From the NCBI RefSeq assembly GCF_001696455.1, contig NZ_MAUJ01000009.1, positions 124,001 to 188,000 of the forward strand: a stretch of DNA of 64,000 nucleotides. Reading direction: 5' to 3'. Of this stretch, positions 42,864 to 53,119 are shown piece by piece (position 1 is the first letter of the stretch; the number at the start of each line of letters is the position of its first letter). This stretch comes from Pseudoalteromonas luteoviolacea. GTDB lineage: Bacteria; Pseudomonadota; Gammaproteobacteria; Enterobacterales; Alteromonadaceae. The notes under the pieces are model-generated. The model made no database searches, was not told where the DNA came from, and was given only the letters and a program-made list of their open reading frames with translations. The position numbers and the translations under genes were made by a program.

Positions 42864-45281
42864 ATGTCTGATAATTATGATTCATCCAGTATTAAAGTAC
42901 TGAAGGGATTGGACGCAGTAAGAAAGCGTCCAGGAATGTATATCGGCGACACTGATGATGGAACTGGATTACATCACATGGTCTTCGAAGTTGTTGATAA
43001 TTCGATCGATGAAGCCTTAGCTGGATACTGTGACGATATTTTCGTTACGATTCATACTGACGGTTCCGTTTCAGTAAGAGATAACGGTCGAGGTATACCT
43101 ACTTCAATCCACCCTGAAGAAGGGGTATCAGCAGCAGAAGTAATTATGACTGTACTGCATGCTGGTGGTAAATTCGATGATAATTCATATAAAGTTTCGG
43201 GTGGCCTACACGGTGTAGGTGTGTCTGTTGTTAATGCGCTTTCTGAAAAACTACAATTAACTATCCGCCGTGATGGCCAAGTGCATCAACAAAAGTACAC
43301 AATGGGTGTGCCTGACGCTCCACTTGCTGTGATTGGCGAAGCTGAGACTACTGGAACAGAATTGCGCTTCTGGCCAAGCCCTGAAACATTCTCTGATATT
43401 AACTTCCACTATGACATTTTAGCAAAGCGTCTACGCGAGCTTTCATTCTTAAACTCTGGCGTCAGTATTATCCTGACTGACGAGCGAGAGGAGAACAAGC
43501 AAGATCACTTCAAATATGAAGGTGGTATTCAAGCGTTTGTTGAGTACTTAAACCGTAAGAAAACACCTGTGCATCAAAGTGTTTTCCACTTCACCACTGA
43601 GCGTGAAGATGGTATCAGTGTTGAAGTTTCAATGCAGTGGAATGATGGCTTCCAAGAAAACATATACTGCTTTACGAACAATATTCCTCAGCGTGATGGT
43701 GGTACGCACCTTGCCGGTTTCCGTGCTGCATTAACGAGAACATTGAACACTTACATGGAAAAAGAAGGGTTCAATAAAAAGAACAAGACAAGCGCAACGG
43801 GTGATGATGCGCGTGAAGGCTTAACAGCCGTTGTCAGTGTAAAAGTACCTGATCCAAAGTTCTCTTCACAAACAAAGGACAAACTCGTTTCTAGTGAAGT
43901 GAAAGGTGCGGTTGAGCAAGCGATGGCTGAAAAACTCAATGAGTTCCTGCTAGAAAACCCACAAGATGCAAAGACCGTAGTAAACAAAATTGTTGATGCT
44001 GCTCGCGCACGTGAAGCCGCGCGTAAAGCTAGAGAAATGACTCGCCGTAAAGGGGTTATGGACTTAGCTGGTTTACCTGGCAAGTTGGCGGATTGTCAGG
44101 AAAAAGATCCTGCACTGTCTGAACTATACATCGTGGAGGGTGACTCGGCGGGTGGTTCTGCTAAACAGGGTCGTAACCGTAAGAACCAAGCAATCCTCCC
44201 ACTGAAAGGTAAAATCCTGAATGTTGAGAAAGCTCGCTTTGACAAGATGCTTTCTTCACAAGAGGTTGCAACGTTAATTACGGCGTTAGGCTGTGGTATT
44301 GGGCGCGATGAGTACGACCCAGAAAAATTACGTTATCACAGCATTATCATCATGACCGATGCGGACGTGGATGGTTCACACATCCGAACACTGTTATTGA
44401 CGTTCTTCTACCGTCAAATGCCTGAAATCATTGAGCGCGGATACGTTTATATTGCACAACCACCACTCTATAAAGTGAAAAAAGGTAAGCAAGAGCGTTA
44501 TATTAAAGATGACCATGCACTTACAGAGTACCTAACAACGCTTGCGCTTGACGGTGCATCTTTATATTCAAGCGAAGGTGCAGCGGCCATTGAAGGTAAT
44601 CGTCTTGAAAATCTAGTACATGATTACCAAAAAACAGTCGATGTTATTGGCCGACTACAACGTAAATACCCAGCTGCAATCATGAATCGATTGGTTTACC
44701 AACCTGAATTAGCTGAAGCTGATTTGAGTGATGAATCTAAAGTCACTGCATGGTGTGATGCACTTGTCGAAGATTTAGTGAAGCATGACGATGATGCGAC
44801 AATATTCTCTGCATCTGTTAGCTACGATGATGAGCGCCACATGTTCTATCCTGTTGTGAATATTCGTCAGCACGGTGTAGATAAAGCACATACCTTGAAT
44901 TATGACTTTATCACTTCTAAAGACTATGCGCGCATTGCTAACACAGGAAAGCAAATTGCACACATTGTAGAAGAAGGTGGCTACATTCAACGTGGTGAAA
45001 AGACGCAACCGATTAATAGTTTTGTTGAAGGCCTTGATTGGCTGATTAATGAGTCTAAGCGTGGCTTGTATACACAACGTTATAAGGGTCTTGGTGAGAT
45101 GAACCCAGATCAATTATGGGAAACAACAATGGACCCAGATGCACGTCGCATGCTTCGTGTAACGATTGAAGACGCAATTGCAGCTGACCAGCTTTTTGCG
45201 ACTCTAATGGGTGACCAAGTTGAGCCTCGTAGAGACTTTATCGAGCAAAATGCACTGAGAGTAGTTAATCTCGACGTGTAA
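42864..45281 (+). CDS. gyrB: DNA gyrase subunit B
   Basis: 805 residues from ATG 42864 (MSDNYDSSSIKVLKGLDAVRKRPGMYIGDT); a TTG four codons upstream is rejected by comparison with the family. GHKL ATPase with EVVDNSIDEALAG and GGLHGVGVSVVNAL, Toprim with EGDSAGG and DADVDGSHIRTL, and the gammaproteobacterial insert before the C-terminal RYKGLGEMNP. It introduces negative supercoils with GyrA. Confidence 0.98.
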   Translation: MSDNYDSSSIKVLKGLDAVRKRPGMYIGDTDDGTGLHHMVFEVVDNSIDEALAGYCDDIFVTIHTDGSVSVRDNGRGIPTSIHPEEGVSAAEVIMTVLHAGGKFDDNSYKVSGGLHGVGVSVVNALSEKLQLTIRRDGQVHQQKYTMGVPDAPLAVIGEAETTGTELRFWPSPETFSDINFHYDILAKRLRELSFLNSGVSIILTDEREENKQDHFKYEGGIQAFVEYLNRKKTPVHQSVFHFTTEREDGISVEVSMQWNDGFQENIYCFTNNIPQRDGGTHLAGFRAALTRTLNTYMEKEGFNKKNKTSATGDDAREGLTAVVSVKVPDPKFSSQTKDKLVSSEVKGAVEQAMAEKLNEFLLENPQDAKTVVNKIVDAARAREAARKAREMTRRKGVMDLAGLPGKLADCQEKDPALSELYIVEGDSAGGSAKQGRNRKNQAILPLKGKILNVEKARFDKMLSSQEVATLITALGCGIGRDEYDPEKLRYHSIIIMTDADVDGSHIRTLLLTFFYRQMPEIIERGYVYIAQPPLYKVKKGKQERYIKDDHALTEYLTTLALDGASLYSSEGAAAIEGNRLENLVHDYQKTVDVIGRLQRKYPAAIMNRLVYQPELAEADLSDESKVTAWCDALVEDLVKHDDDATIFSASVSYDDERHMFYPVVNIRQHGVDKAHTLNYDFITSKDYARIANTGKQIAHIVEEGGYIQRGEKTQPINSFVEGLDWLINESKRGLYTQRYKGLGEMNPDQLWETTMDPDARRMLRVTIEDAIAADQLFATLMGDQVEPRRDFIEQNALRVVNLDV

Positions 45282-45304
45282 CTACAGCAGATGTAACGCA
45301 TGAT

Positions 45305-45333
45305 AAAAAAGGAGGGGAAACCCTCCTTTTTTT
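45305..45333 (+). terminator. Rho-independent terminator after gyrB
   Basis: AAAAAAGGAGGG, tetraloop GAAA, CCCTCCTTTTTTT. A strong 12-bp stem ending in seven T, 24 bp after the gyrB stop. Confidence 0.95.
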
Positions 45334-45462
45334 CTTAGAAGTGCTTAATTCTAAGTACTGCACACGGTATACTGAGCATAATTTTCAATCATAAAAGCTC
45401 AAGTCAGCGAGATGTAAATTCTGATTTGAGTCCCATGTACCAAATAAATATAAAAGCCAACT

Positions 45463-46362
45463 ATGCAAAAATATGATATCAAAACCTTCCAAGGGTTGAT
45501 CCTGGCTTTACAGGACTATTGGGCACAGCAAGGCTGTGTAATTGCGCAACCACTGGATATGGAAGTTGGTGCGGGCACGTTCCACCCAATGACCTTCTTG
45601 AAGTCAATTGGCCCTGAGCCAATGTCGAGCGCGTATGTTCAACCTTGCCGTCGTCCTACGGATGGCCGCTATGGTGAAAACCCAAATCGCCTGCAACACT
45701 ACTACCAGTTTCAAGTGGTGTTAAAGCCGTCTCCAGACAACATTCAAGAACTCTATCTTGGGTCTTTAGAAGCATTAGGTATTGATACATTAACGCACGA
45801 AGTTCGCTTTGTTGAAGACAACTGGGAGTCGCCAACGTTAGGTGCTTGGGGCCTTGGTTGGGAAGTCTGGCTAAACGGTATGGAAGTTACGCAATTTACT
45901 TACTTCCAACAAGTTGGTGGTATCGAGTGTTCACCTGTAACGGGTGAAATCACCTATGGTTTAGAGCGTCTTGCCATGTATATACAAGGTGTAGATAGCA
46001 TCTATGACCTAGTTTGGACTGATGGTCCAATGGGGCGTGTGACTTATGGCGACGTCTTCATGCAAAATGAAATTGAGCAGTCGACTTACAACTTTGAGCA
46101 CGCGGATGTCGATGCACTATTTGCGCAATTTGACCAATGTGAAAAAGAAAGCCAAAAATTAATTGAAGCGGGTTTACCGCTACCGGCTTACGAGCAAGTT
46201 ATGAAAGCATCTCATGCATTCAATTTATTGGATGCGCGTCATGCAATCTCTGTTACAGAGCGTCAGCGTTATATTCTTCGTGTACGCGCGCTGTCTAAAG
46301 CATGTGCTCAAGCATATTTTGAAGCACGTGAAGCACTTGGTTTCCCGCTTTGTAAGGACTGA
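45463..46362 (+). CDS. glyQ: Glycyl-tRNA synthetase alpha subunit
   Basis: 299 residues. Family motifs FQGLILALQDYWAQQGCVIAQPLDMEVGAGTFHP and QVVLKPSPDNIQELYLGSLEALGI; class II catalytic core. It works as the alpha2beta2 enzyme with GlyS, whose gene starts 2 bp later. Confidence 0.98.
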   Translation: MQKYDIKTFQGLILALQDYWAQQGCVIAQPLDMEVGAGTFHPMTFLKSIGPEPMSSAYVQPCRRPTDGRYGENPNRLQHYYQFQVVLKPSPDNIQELYLGSLEALGIDTLTHEVRFVEDNWESPTLGAWGLGWEVWLNGMEVTQFTYFQQVGGIECSPVTGEITYGLERLAMYIQGVDSIYDLVWTDGPMGRVTYGDVFMQNEIEQSTYNFEHADVDALFAQFDQCEKESQKLIEAGLPLPAYEQVMKASHAFNLLDARHAISVTERQRYILRVRALSKACAQAYFEAREALGFPLCKD

Positions 46363-46364
46363 TC

Positions 46365-48434
46365 ATGACCACAGAAAATTTACTAGTAGAAATTGGTACA
46401 GAAGAGTTACCACCAAAAGCGTTGCGTAAACTTGCACAAGCATTTGCTGATAACATGACGGCAGAACTTGAAGCATTAGAACTCGGGCATCAAGGTATTA
46501 AATGGTACGCTTCTCCACGCCGCCTAGGTGTGCAAGTTGCAGCACTTGAGACACAGCAACAAGATAAAGTGGTTGAAAAGCGTGGTCCCGCAATTAAAGC
46601 CGCATTTGATGCAGAAGGTAATCCGACGAAAGCCGCTCAAGGTTGGGCACGTGGTTGCGGTATCGATGTGAGTGAAGCTGATAAACTTGAAACAGAAAAG
46701 GGCGCTTGGTTGCTACACAAGGCAACCGTCGAAGGGCAGCAAGCAAGTACATTACTCGCGGATGTTATTGCCAAGGCGCTTGCTAAGTTACCGATCCCTA
46801 AGCCAATGCGTTGGGGCGCGAACAAGACCCAGTTTATTCGTCCTGTTCACACAGTTGCGGCACTACTTGGTAGCGAAATCATTAACGGCGAAGTACTGGG
46901 TAAACGAATCAGCAATGAGTTGCAAGGTCATCGTTTCCACCATCCTGCTCGTACAACGCTTGCACACGCTGATGAAATTTTTGATACGTTAAAGAACGTC
47001 TATGTCATTGCTGATTATGATGCGCGTAAAGCTCAGATCCGTGCTCAAATCGAAGCGGAAGCTACGAAGCTTGGCGCACAAGTGGCAATGGATGAAGACT
47101 TACTTGAAGAAGTAACGTCTCTTGTCGAGTGGCCAGTGACGTTGACGGCTTCTTTTGATGAAGCATTTTTATCTGTACCAGCGGAAGCACTTATCTACAC
47201 CATGAAAGATGATCAGAAGTATTTCCCGCTGTTGAATAATGATGGCGAACTGATCAATAAATTCTTGTTCGTATCAAATATTGAGAGTAAAGACCCAACT
47301 GTCGTAATCTCAGGTAACGAAAAAGTCGTTCGCCCTCGTCTTGCTGATGCACAGTTTTTCTTTGAAACAGATAAGAAGAAAACGCTTGAGAGTCGCCTAG
47401 AGTCTTTAGGCTCTGTACTATTCCAAAAGCAATTGGGTACGTTAAAAGATAAATCCGAGCGCATCGCTGCACTTGCTGGCTATATTGCAGAGCAATTAGG
47501 TGCGGATAAAGCCCTCGCTGAACGTGCAGGCCTATTGAGCAAAACAGATTTAATGACTGAAATGGTCATGGAATTTACAGATGTTCAGGGCGTGATGGGT
47601 ATGCACTATGCGCGTATCGATGGTGAAGCCGAAGAGGTTGCACTGGCACAAAATGAACAGTATATGCCGCGTTTTGCCGGCGATGACTTACCGTCAAATC
47701 CAATTAGTTTTGCTGTTGCACTTGCTGACAAGTTTGACACTCTGGTGGGTATTTTCGGTATTGGCCAAATACCTAAAGGTGATAAAGACCCGTTTGCACT
47801 GCGTCGTGCTGCGATCGGTGCATTGCGTATCATGGTTGAAAAAGCGTTACCTTTAGACATCCTAGACATTGTTGCTAAAGCACAATCATTATTTGGTGAC
47901 AAGCTAACGAATGATAATGTAGCGCAAGACGTATTCGAATTTATGCTGGGTCGTTTCCGAGCTTGGTATCAAGATGAGGGTATAAGTGTTGATGTGATTC
48001 AAGCGGTATTGGCACGTCGCCCGACACAGCCTGTAGATTTTGACCGTCGCGTTAAAGCAGTTAGTCATTTCCGCACGTTGGAAGAAGCCGAGGCGTTGGC
48101 CGCTGCGAATAAACGAGTGAACAATATTTTGGCTAAAAATAATGTCACAAGTGATGCAGCAGTATCGTCGGAGTTACTTATCGAAGCGGCTGAAAAACAG
48201 CTAGCTGAGCAGGTAGCTGCACTGACAGAGGAGCTTGCACCTGTATATGAACAAGGTGACTATCAGCAAGCCTTGACTCGCCTAGCAAGCCTTCGCGAAG
48301 TTGTAGATACTTTCTTTGATAATGTGATGGTTATGGCTGATGATGAAGCGGTTAAACAAAACCGTCTTGCGCTGTTAAGTCAGTTAAGTCGCTTATTCTT
48401 GAATACTGCAGATATCTCAGTATTACAAAACTAA
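46365..48434 (+). CDS. glyS: Glycyl-tRNA synthetase beta subunit
   Basis: 689 residues, as in E. coli. N-terminal LLVEIGTEELPPKAL and KWYASPRRLGVQV are diagnostic; a C-terminal anticodon-binding DALR-like helical part follows. It is translationally coupled to glyQ and followed by a terminator. Confidence 0.98.
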   Translation: MTTENLLVEIGTEELPPKALRKLAQAFADNMTAELEALELGHQGIKWYASPRRLGVQVAALETQQQDKVVEKRGPAIKAAFDAEGNPTKAAQGWARGCGIDVSEADKLETEKGAWLLHKATVEGQQASTLLADVIAKALAKLPIPKPMRWGANKTQFIRPVHTVAALLGSEIINGEVLGKRISNELQGHRFHHPARTTLAHADEIFDTLKNVYVIADYDARKAQIRAQIEAEATKLGAQVAMDEDLLEEVTSLVEWPVTLTASFDEAFLSVPAEALIYTMKDDQKYFPLLNNDGELINKFLFVSNIESKDPTVVISGNEKVVRPRLADAQFFFETDKKKTLESRLESLGSVLFQKQLGTLKDKSERIAALAGYIAEQLGADKALAERAGLLSKTDLMTEMVMEFTDVQGVMGMHYARIDGEAEEVALAQNEQYMPRFAGDDLPSNPISFAVALADKFDTLVGIFGIGQIPKGDKDPFALRRAAIGALRIMVEKALPLDILDIVAKAQSLFGDKLTNDNVAQDVFEFMLGRFRAWYQDEGISVDVIQAVLARRPTQPVDFDRRVKAVSHFRTLEEAEALAAANKRVNNILAKNNVTSDAAVSSELLIEAAEKQLAEQVAALTEELAPVYEQGDYQQALTRLASLREVVDTFFDNVMVMADDEAVKQNRLALLSQLSRLFLNTADISVLQN

Positions 48435-48452
48435 TCAGTAAGCGTTAATTTG

Positions 48453-48479
48453 AGCCAGCAAATATTGCTGGCTTTTTTA
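48453..48479 (+). terminator. Rho-independent terminator after glyS
   Basis: AGCCAGCAA / TTGCTGGCT, 9-bp stem with an ATA loop, followed by a run of T. Confidence 0.92.
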
Positions 48480-48500
48480 TTTTTATGATCGGTTAGAGAA

Positions 48501-48950
48501 ATGAAAAAGAGTGCAGCTTTATTAATCGTGCTGGCGTTGGGGCTTACTGGATGTTCCTCTCCTCAAGTTACTCCGCACCAACCCACATCTATCCCGTATC
48601 TTGCTAAAAAGATCGATAGGCCTATGTATTTACGTGGCGATTTTAGTTTGTGGGATGCAGAAAGTATTTATCAGCTTCAGCCTCAAGGTGATGGGCGCTA
48701 TCATGTCCGTGCTCGTTTTATGAATCCAGGAAAGGTGTATGAATTTAAGATAGCGGATGAAAAATGGAGTGAAGGCTATAACTGTGGGTATCGTTTTCAA
48801 GGTAAGCTTAAGCTTGGTCAGCCGCTCCCTGTTGACTGTAATACGGTTTATAACTACCTGAGCTTTGCACCAGATAAAAAAGGTTGGTATTCCATTACAC
48901 TCGATTATCGTGACAGTTCAAATCCAACCGTTCTAGTCCAGCGAGACTAA
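48501..48950 (+). CDS. Small lipoprotein with E-set/carbohydrate-binding-like fold, unknown function
   Basis: 149 residues. Signal peptide with lipobox LGLTGC (Cys18). The mature part (MYLRGDFSLWDAESIYQLQPQGDGRYHVRARFMNPGKVYEFKIAD) resembles the early-set domains of pullulanase-type proteins, with two Cys in the middle that could pair. No enzyme motif is seen. It stands alone between the glyS terminator and convergent tusA. Confidence 0.72.
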   Translation: MKKSAALLIVLALGLTGCSSPQVTPHQPTSIPYLAKKIDRPMYLRGDFSLWDAESIYQLQPQGDGRYHVRARFMNPGKVYEFKIADEKWSEGYNCGYRFQGKLKLGQPLPVDCNTVYNYLSFAPDKKGWYSITLDYRDSSNPTVLVQRD

Positions 48951-49030
48951 CCACATAAAATGATACGAAAGGGGCCGAAGCACAGTTCTGACAAATTACT
49001 GTCCAGTTACTGCCAATTAGCGACGCCCTT

Positions 49031-49270
49031 TTATTTTCCTTTTTTTAGTAGATAGCGATAAGGTACGGCGTCTATCTCTTTTGCCACTAAGGTGTGATCC
49101 ATAAACTCGCAAAAGCTCGGAATATCTCTGGTTGTGGATGGGTCATCTGCCAATATTAACAATGTTTCCCCATGGTTCATTTTTCTTACCATGCCGCGGA
49201 TCATCATAACAGGTTCTGGGCAGCGCAGGCCCATTGCATCCAAAGTATGGTCAGTATTATCAAAGCTCAT
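49031..49270 (-). CDS. tusA: Sulfur carrier protein TusA
   Basis: 79 residues. The motif DAMGLRCPEPVMMIR holds the active Cys17 (Cys19 in E. coli). It accepts persulfide from IscS for 2-thiouridine synthesis and other routes. It is alone, leftward. Confidence 0.95.
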   Translation of the reverse strand: MSFDNTDHTLDAMGLRCPEPVMMIRGMVRKMNHGETLLILADDPSTTRDIPSFCEFMDHTLVAKEIDAVPYRYLLKKGK

Positions 49271-49367
49271 AAAGCAACTCTTGAGAAAGTGTAAAGATGC
49301 TATTCTAGCGTGCTAAGTGTATTGATTAAAAGGGGCTCTGATATATTTGACAGGGCGTAAAACGAAA

Positions 49368-49399
49368 AAGGCAAAGTACTCAAAAAGTAACTTTGCCTT
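49368..49399 (-). terminator. Rho-independent terminator after fadBA
   Basis: AAGGCAAAGT / ACTTTGCCTT, 10-bp stem; on the minus strand followed by TTTTTCGTTTTA. About 40 bp after the fadA stop. Confidence 0.88.
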
Positions 49400-49438
49400 G
49401 GTCACCAAGTTGAATTTGGCTATGACAACAAATGGGGG

Positions 49439-50605
49439 TTATTCAACACGCTCGAATACGGTTGCAATACCTTGACCTAAGCCGATACACATAGTTGCAA
49501 GGCCATATTTCGCATTTTTCTCTTCCATTATATGGATAAGAGACGTACTAATACGTGAGCCCGAGCACCCTAATGGGTGGCCAAGCGCAATGGCACCACC
49601 ATTTAAATTTACTTTTTCATCGGCAACGTCTAAAAGACCGAGATCTTTCATGACAGGTAAAGACTGGGCGGCAAAGGCTTCATTCAGCTCTACAACGTCC
49701 AAGTCTTCTACACTGATACCAGCGTGTTTCAATGCTTTTTGAGTGGCAGGAACAGGCCCATAACCCATGATTGACGGATCGCAGCCTGCAACGGCCATTG
49801 ATTTAATACGTGCACGGATTGGCAAGCCGAGTTCTTTCGCTTTGCTTTCACTCATGACTAACATTGCTGATGCACCATCTGAAAGAGCCGATGATGTACC
49901 CGCCGTAACCGTACCGCTTGCCGGATTAAAAACAGGGCGTAGCTGACTTAAACCTTCAAGGCTCGTCTCAGGTCTTATTACTTCATCTTGTTCGACAAGC
50001 ACTGGAATACCGTGTTCATCATGACCTTCAGTCGGAAGTATTTCTTTTGCAAAACGACCTTCCACACTTGCGGCATGCGCTCGCTGGTGGGAGCGAACTG
50101 CAAACGCATCTTGTTGTTCACGACCTATGCCATGCAAGCTTGCGAGGTACTCTGCCGTTAGACCCATCACACCAGCGGCTTGGGCTACGGAGGTAGACAG
50201 CCCTGGGTGAAAATCAACGCCATGTGTCATTGGTACATGACCCATATGTTCAACCCCACCAATTAAGTAAGTGTCACCAGCGCCGGTCATAATTGCGCGT
50301 GCTGCATCGTGCAGTGCTTGCATCGATGAACCACACAAACGGTTTACAGTCACTGCTGGCACAGAGTGAGGAATGCCTGCTAATAGCGCTGCATTACGTG
50401 CAACATTAAAACCTTGCTCTAATGTTTGTTGCACACAGCCCCAATAAATATCATCAATGGACTCCGGTGCAATTTGAGGGTTACGCTCTAGTATCCCTTT
50501 CATAAGGTGGGCACTTAAGTCCTCTGCACGACGATGCTTAAATACACCTCCTTTAGAGCGACCCATCGGAGTACGAATACAATCTACAATAACCGCTTGT
50601 TCCAT
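49439..50605 (-). CDS. fadA: 3-ketoacyl-CoA thiolase FadA
   Basis: 388 residues from ATG 50605 (MEQAVIVDCIRTPMGRSKGG); the upstream in-frame extension overlaps fadB and is rejected. Nucleophile Cys91 in VNRLCGSSMQALH, and C-terminal GGAIALGHPLGCSGSR and CIGLGQG. It carries out the last step of fatty-acid beta-oxidation in complex with FadB, one base downstream of fadB. Confidence 0.97.
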   Translation of the reverse strand: MEQAVIVDCIRTPMGRSKGGVFKHRRAEDLSAHLMKGILERNPQIAPESIDDIYWGCVQQTLEQGFNVARNAALLAGIPHSVPAVTVNRLCGSSMQALHDAARAIMTGAGDTYLIGGVEHMGHVPMTHGVDFHPGLSTSVAQAAGVMGLTAEYLASLHGIGREQQDAFAVRSHQRAHAASVEGRFAKEILPTEGHDEHGIPVLVEQDEVIRPETSLEGLSQLRPVFNPASGTVTAGTSSALSDGASAMLVMSESKAKELGLPIRARIKSMAVAGCDPSIMGYGPVPATQKALKHAGISVEDLDVVELNEAFAAQSLPVMKDLGLLDVADEKVNLNGGAIALGHPLGCSGSRISTSLIHIMEEKNAKYGLATMCIGLGQGIATVFERVE

Positions 50606-50606
50606 G

Positions 50607-52769
50607 TTACTGGCCCTCCACTTGATAGAACACTTTACCTTCAGCTGCCCATGCACGTGTTTGCTCAGACACCTGATAGATTTCACCTAAGTCGGCATAC
50701 TTATCTGCCATTGCGACAAATTCACTTAAACCGATTTGATCTAGGTAACGGAATGCACCGCCTCTAAATGGTGGGAATCCAATACCATAGATAAGCGCCA
50801 TATCCGCTTCTTGTGGAGAGGCAACAATGCCTTCTTGTAGACAAAGCAATACTTCGTTGATCATTGGCACCATGCAGCGTTCGATAATCGTTTGCTTGTC
50901 GAACTGCTTATTGTCATCACAGATTTGGCTGAGTAGCGCAACTGCTTCGGCATCTTTTGACTTTTTCAAGCGGCCCTTACGATCAGGAGCGTACTGATAG
51001 AAACCTTTTTGATTTTTCTGGCCAAAACGCTGTGCATTTGCAAGCAGTGCAACGGGGTCTTTTTCTTGGCGAGCCATACGAGTAGGGAAGCCATCTGCCA
51101 TCACGCCAGTACAGTGATTTGCAGTATCAATACCAACAACATCGAGTAGGTACGCAGGTCCCATTGGCCAACCAAACACGTTTTCCATAACTTTATCTAT
51201 TTGTGTAAAGTCAGCCCCTTCAACCACGAGTTTGCTAAACCCAGCAAAATAAGGGAAAAGGATACGGTTCACAAAGAAACCTGGGCAGTCATTTACAACA
51301 ATGGGTGACTTGCCTAATTTCAGCGCATAGTCGACTACAGCGGCCACGGTCTCATCAGAAGTTTTTTCGCCGCGAATAATTTCAACCAATGGCATTTTCG
51401 GCACAGGGTTGAAAAAGTGCATGCCACAGAAATGCGCTGGGTTGTCCAATGCAGAAGCGAGTTCGTCGATACGGATGGTAGACGTATTTGATGTTAATAC
51501 AGTGCCTGTGGGCATTTGTTTTTCTAGCTCAGCTAACACTGACTTTTTCACCTGTGGATTCTCAACGACAGCTTCCACAATTATGTCTGAGTTTTCTAAA
51601 TCGCGGTCATTAAGAGTCGGTTTGATTTTACCCAGTGTCGCAACCATTTTGTCGGTGGCCATATGTCCGCGCTTAACTTTCTTTCCTAAGATAGTTGCCG
51701 CTTCATTCATACCTAAATCAAGGGCCGCTTGATTGATATCTTTCATGATAATTGGTGTGCCCTTGTAGGCAGACTGGTAAGCGATACCACCACCCATAAT
51801 GCCTGCGCCGAGCACAGCGGCTTGCTTAATCTCTGTTTGGTTAAGTTTGGCCTGTTTTTTGGCAACGCCTTTGATGTATTGATCAGCTAAGAAAATCCCA
51901 GTTTGTGCTGCGGCTTCTGCGGTTTTTGCTAATTTAGCGAAATTAGCATTTTCAATTGCCATCGCTTCCGCGCGGGTATGGTTAGCTGCTGCTTTGATGG
52001 TTTTAACGGCCATCACGGGTGCTGGATAATGACCTTTGGTTTTGGCCATGACCATGCCTTCAGCCATCGCAAAGCTCATGCCTTGCTCAACGCGGTTCAT
52101 TTTTAATGGGCTAAGCTTAATTTGTCTTTTCGCTTGCCAATCTAGTTTACCGTCAATTGCTTGCTCTAGGGTTTTGATTGCTGCGTCGCGCAGTTTATCA
52201 GCTGCTACAACCCCATCTACCGCACCGACTTTAAAAGCGTCAGGTGCACGGTGTTCTTTACCTGTGGTGATCCACGTCATGGCGTTATCAGCCCCAATGA
52301 TGCGCGGCAGTCGTACGGTTCCACCAAAGCCGGGCATGATCCCAAGCTTTACTTCAGGCAAGCCAATTTTTGCGTTAGGCGTAGCAATACGGTAATCGGT
52401 AGCGAGTACCCACTCACACCCACCGCCAAGCGCGAGGCCATTAATTGCAGAAAGTGTTGGAAATGGTAGGTCTTCAATTGCATCAAAGACGTCAGTTGCA
52501 TCTTTGATCCAACCTACCAGTTCTTGTTCTGGTCTATTGAAGGTAGGTAAAAATTCAAAGATATCTGCACCAACAATAAAGTGGTCTTTATCACTGGTGA
52601 AAATAAGGCCTTTTACATCATCACGTGCGCTTAATTCAGTTAGTGCTTGAGCACAGTCTTGTAGAGTTTGCTGAGATAGCTTGTTGACCGAGCCTGGCGT
52701 ACAAAACTTAAACTCAGCGATATTGCCTTTGCAAAATTCAACAACAAAGGACTCGCGTTTGATTAACAT
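50607..52769 (-). CDS. fadB: Fatty-acid oxidation complex alpha subunit FadB
   Basis: 720 residues from ATG 52769 (MLIKRESFVVEF), 7 bases after GGAG; a longer frame to 52787 is not supported. Enoyl-CoA hydratase/isomerase half (NGLALGGGCEWVLATDYR, GLPEVKLGIMPGFGG) and 3-hydroxyacyl-CoA dehydrogenase half (VLGAGIMGGGIAYQ, GMHFFNPVPKMPLVEII). With FadA it degrades long-chain fatty acids. Confidence 0.97.
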   Translation of the reverse strand: MLIKRESFVVEFCKGNIAEFKFCTPGSVNKLSQQTLQDCAQALTELSARDDVKGLIFTSDKDHFIVGADIFEFLPTFNRPEQELVGWIKDATDVFDAIEDLPFPTLSAINGLALGGGCEWVLATDYRIATPNAKIGLPEVKLGIMPGFGGTVRLPRIIGADNAMTWITTGKEHRAPDAFKVGAVDGVVAADKLRDAAIKTLEQAIDGKLDWQAKRQIKLSPLKMNRVEQGMSFAMAEGMVMAKTKGHYPAPVMAVKTIKAAANHTRAEAMAIENANFAKLAKTAEAAAQTGIFLADQYIKGVAKKQAKLNQTEIKQAAVLGAGIMGGGIAYQSAYKGTPIIMKDINQAALDLGMNEAATILGKKVKRGHMATDKMVATLGKIKPTLNDRDLENSDIIVEAVVENPQVKKSVLAELEKQMPTGTVLTSNTSTIRIDELASALDNPAHFCGMHFFNPVPKMPLVEIIRGEKTSDETVAAVVDYALKLGKSPIVVNDCPGFFVNRILFPYFAGFSKLVVEGADFTQIDKVMENVFGWPMGPAYLLDVVGIDTANHCTGVMADGFPTRMARQEKDPVALLANAQRFGQKNQKGFYQYAPDRKGRLKKSKDAEAVALLSQICDDNKQFDKQTIIERCMVPMINEVLLCLQEGIVASPQEADMALIYGIGFPPFRGGAFRYLDQIGLSEFVAMADKYADLGEIYQVSEQTRAWAAEGKVFYQVEGQ

Positions 52770-53119
52770 ACTGGTTCTCCGTGACACTGGTACGATGAGT
52801 TGTCATTTCATCCAGTGTGGCGTCTTTAAATGAAAATTGCAATGAAAAATTTACCGCAGATTTACTGAAAACCAAGAATCGGGATGATAAGGTGGCTAAG
52901 TGCATGGATTGGACTAAGGTGTCTTATGGTTAGCGCATTCAGTTTATTTAAACCTTTAATCATGCATAACTTTTATGAAGTGGTATATGAAACTCATATA
53001 CCCATCGCGCACCGCGCGTAAAAGTTAAGGAAAGTGCCTGAGTTCGTATTTTAGTGTGTTTATTTTATTATCACTCAGTGCATTGATATACAACGCATTT
53101 ATGTAAAGTATAGGTCGTT
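52770..53119. other. Divergent promoter region between fadB and slt
   Basis: About 350 bp of AT-rich DNA that must hold the promoters of fadBA and the transglycosylase gene. I could not assign a FadR or PsrA operator with confidence. Confidence 0.35.

Noticed and set aside
46321..46345. parS-like TGAAGCACGTGAAGCA in glyQ
   Set aside because: Only 12 of 16 bases match and the outer arms are not palindromic.
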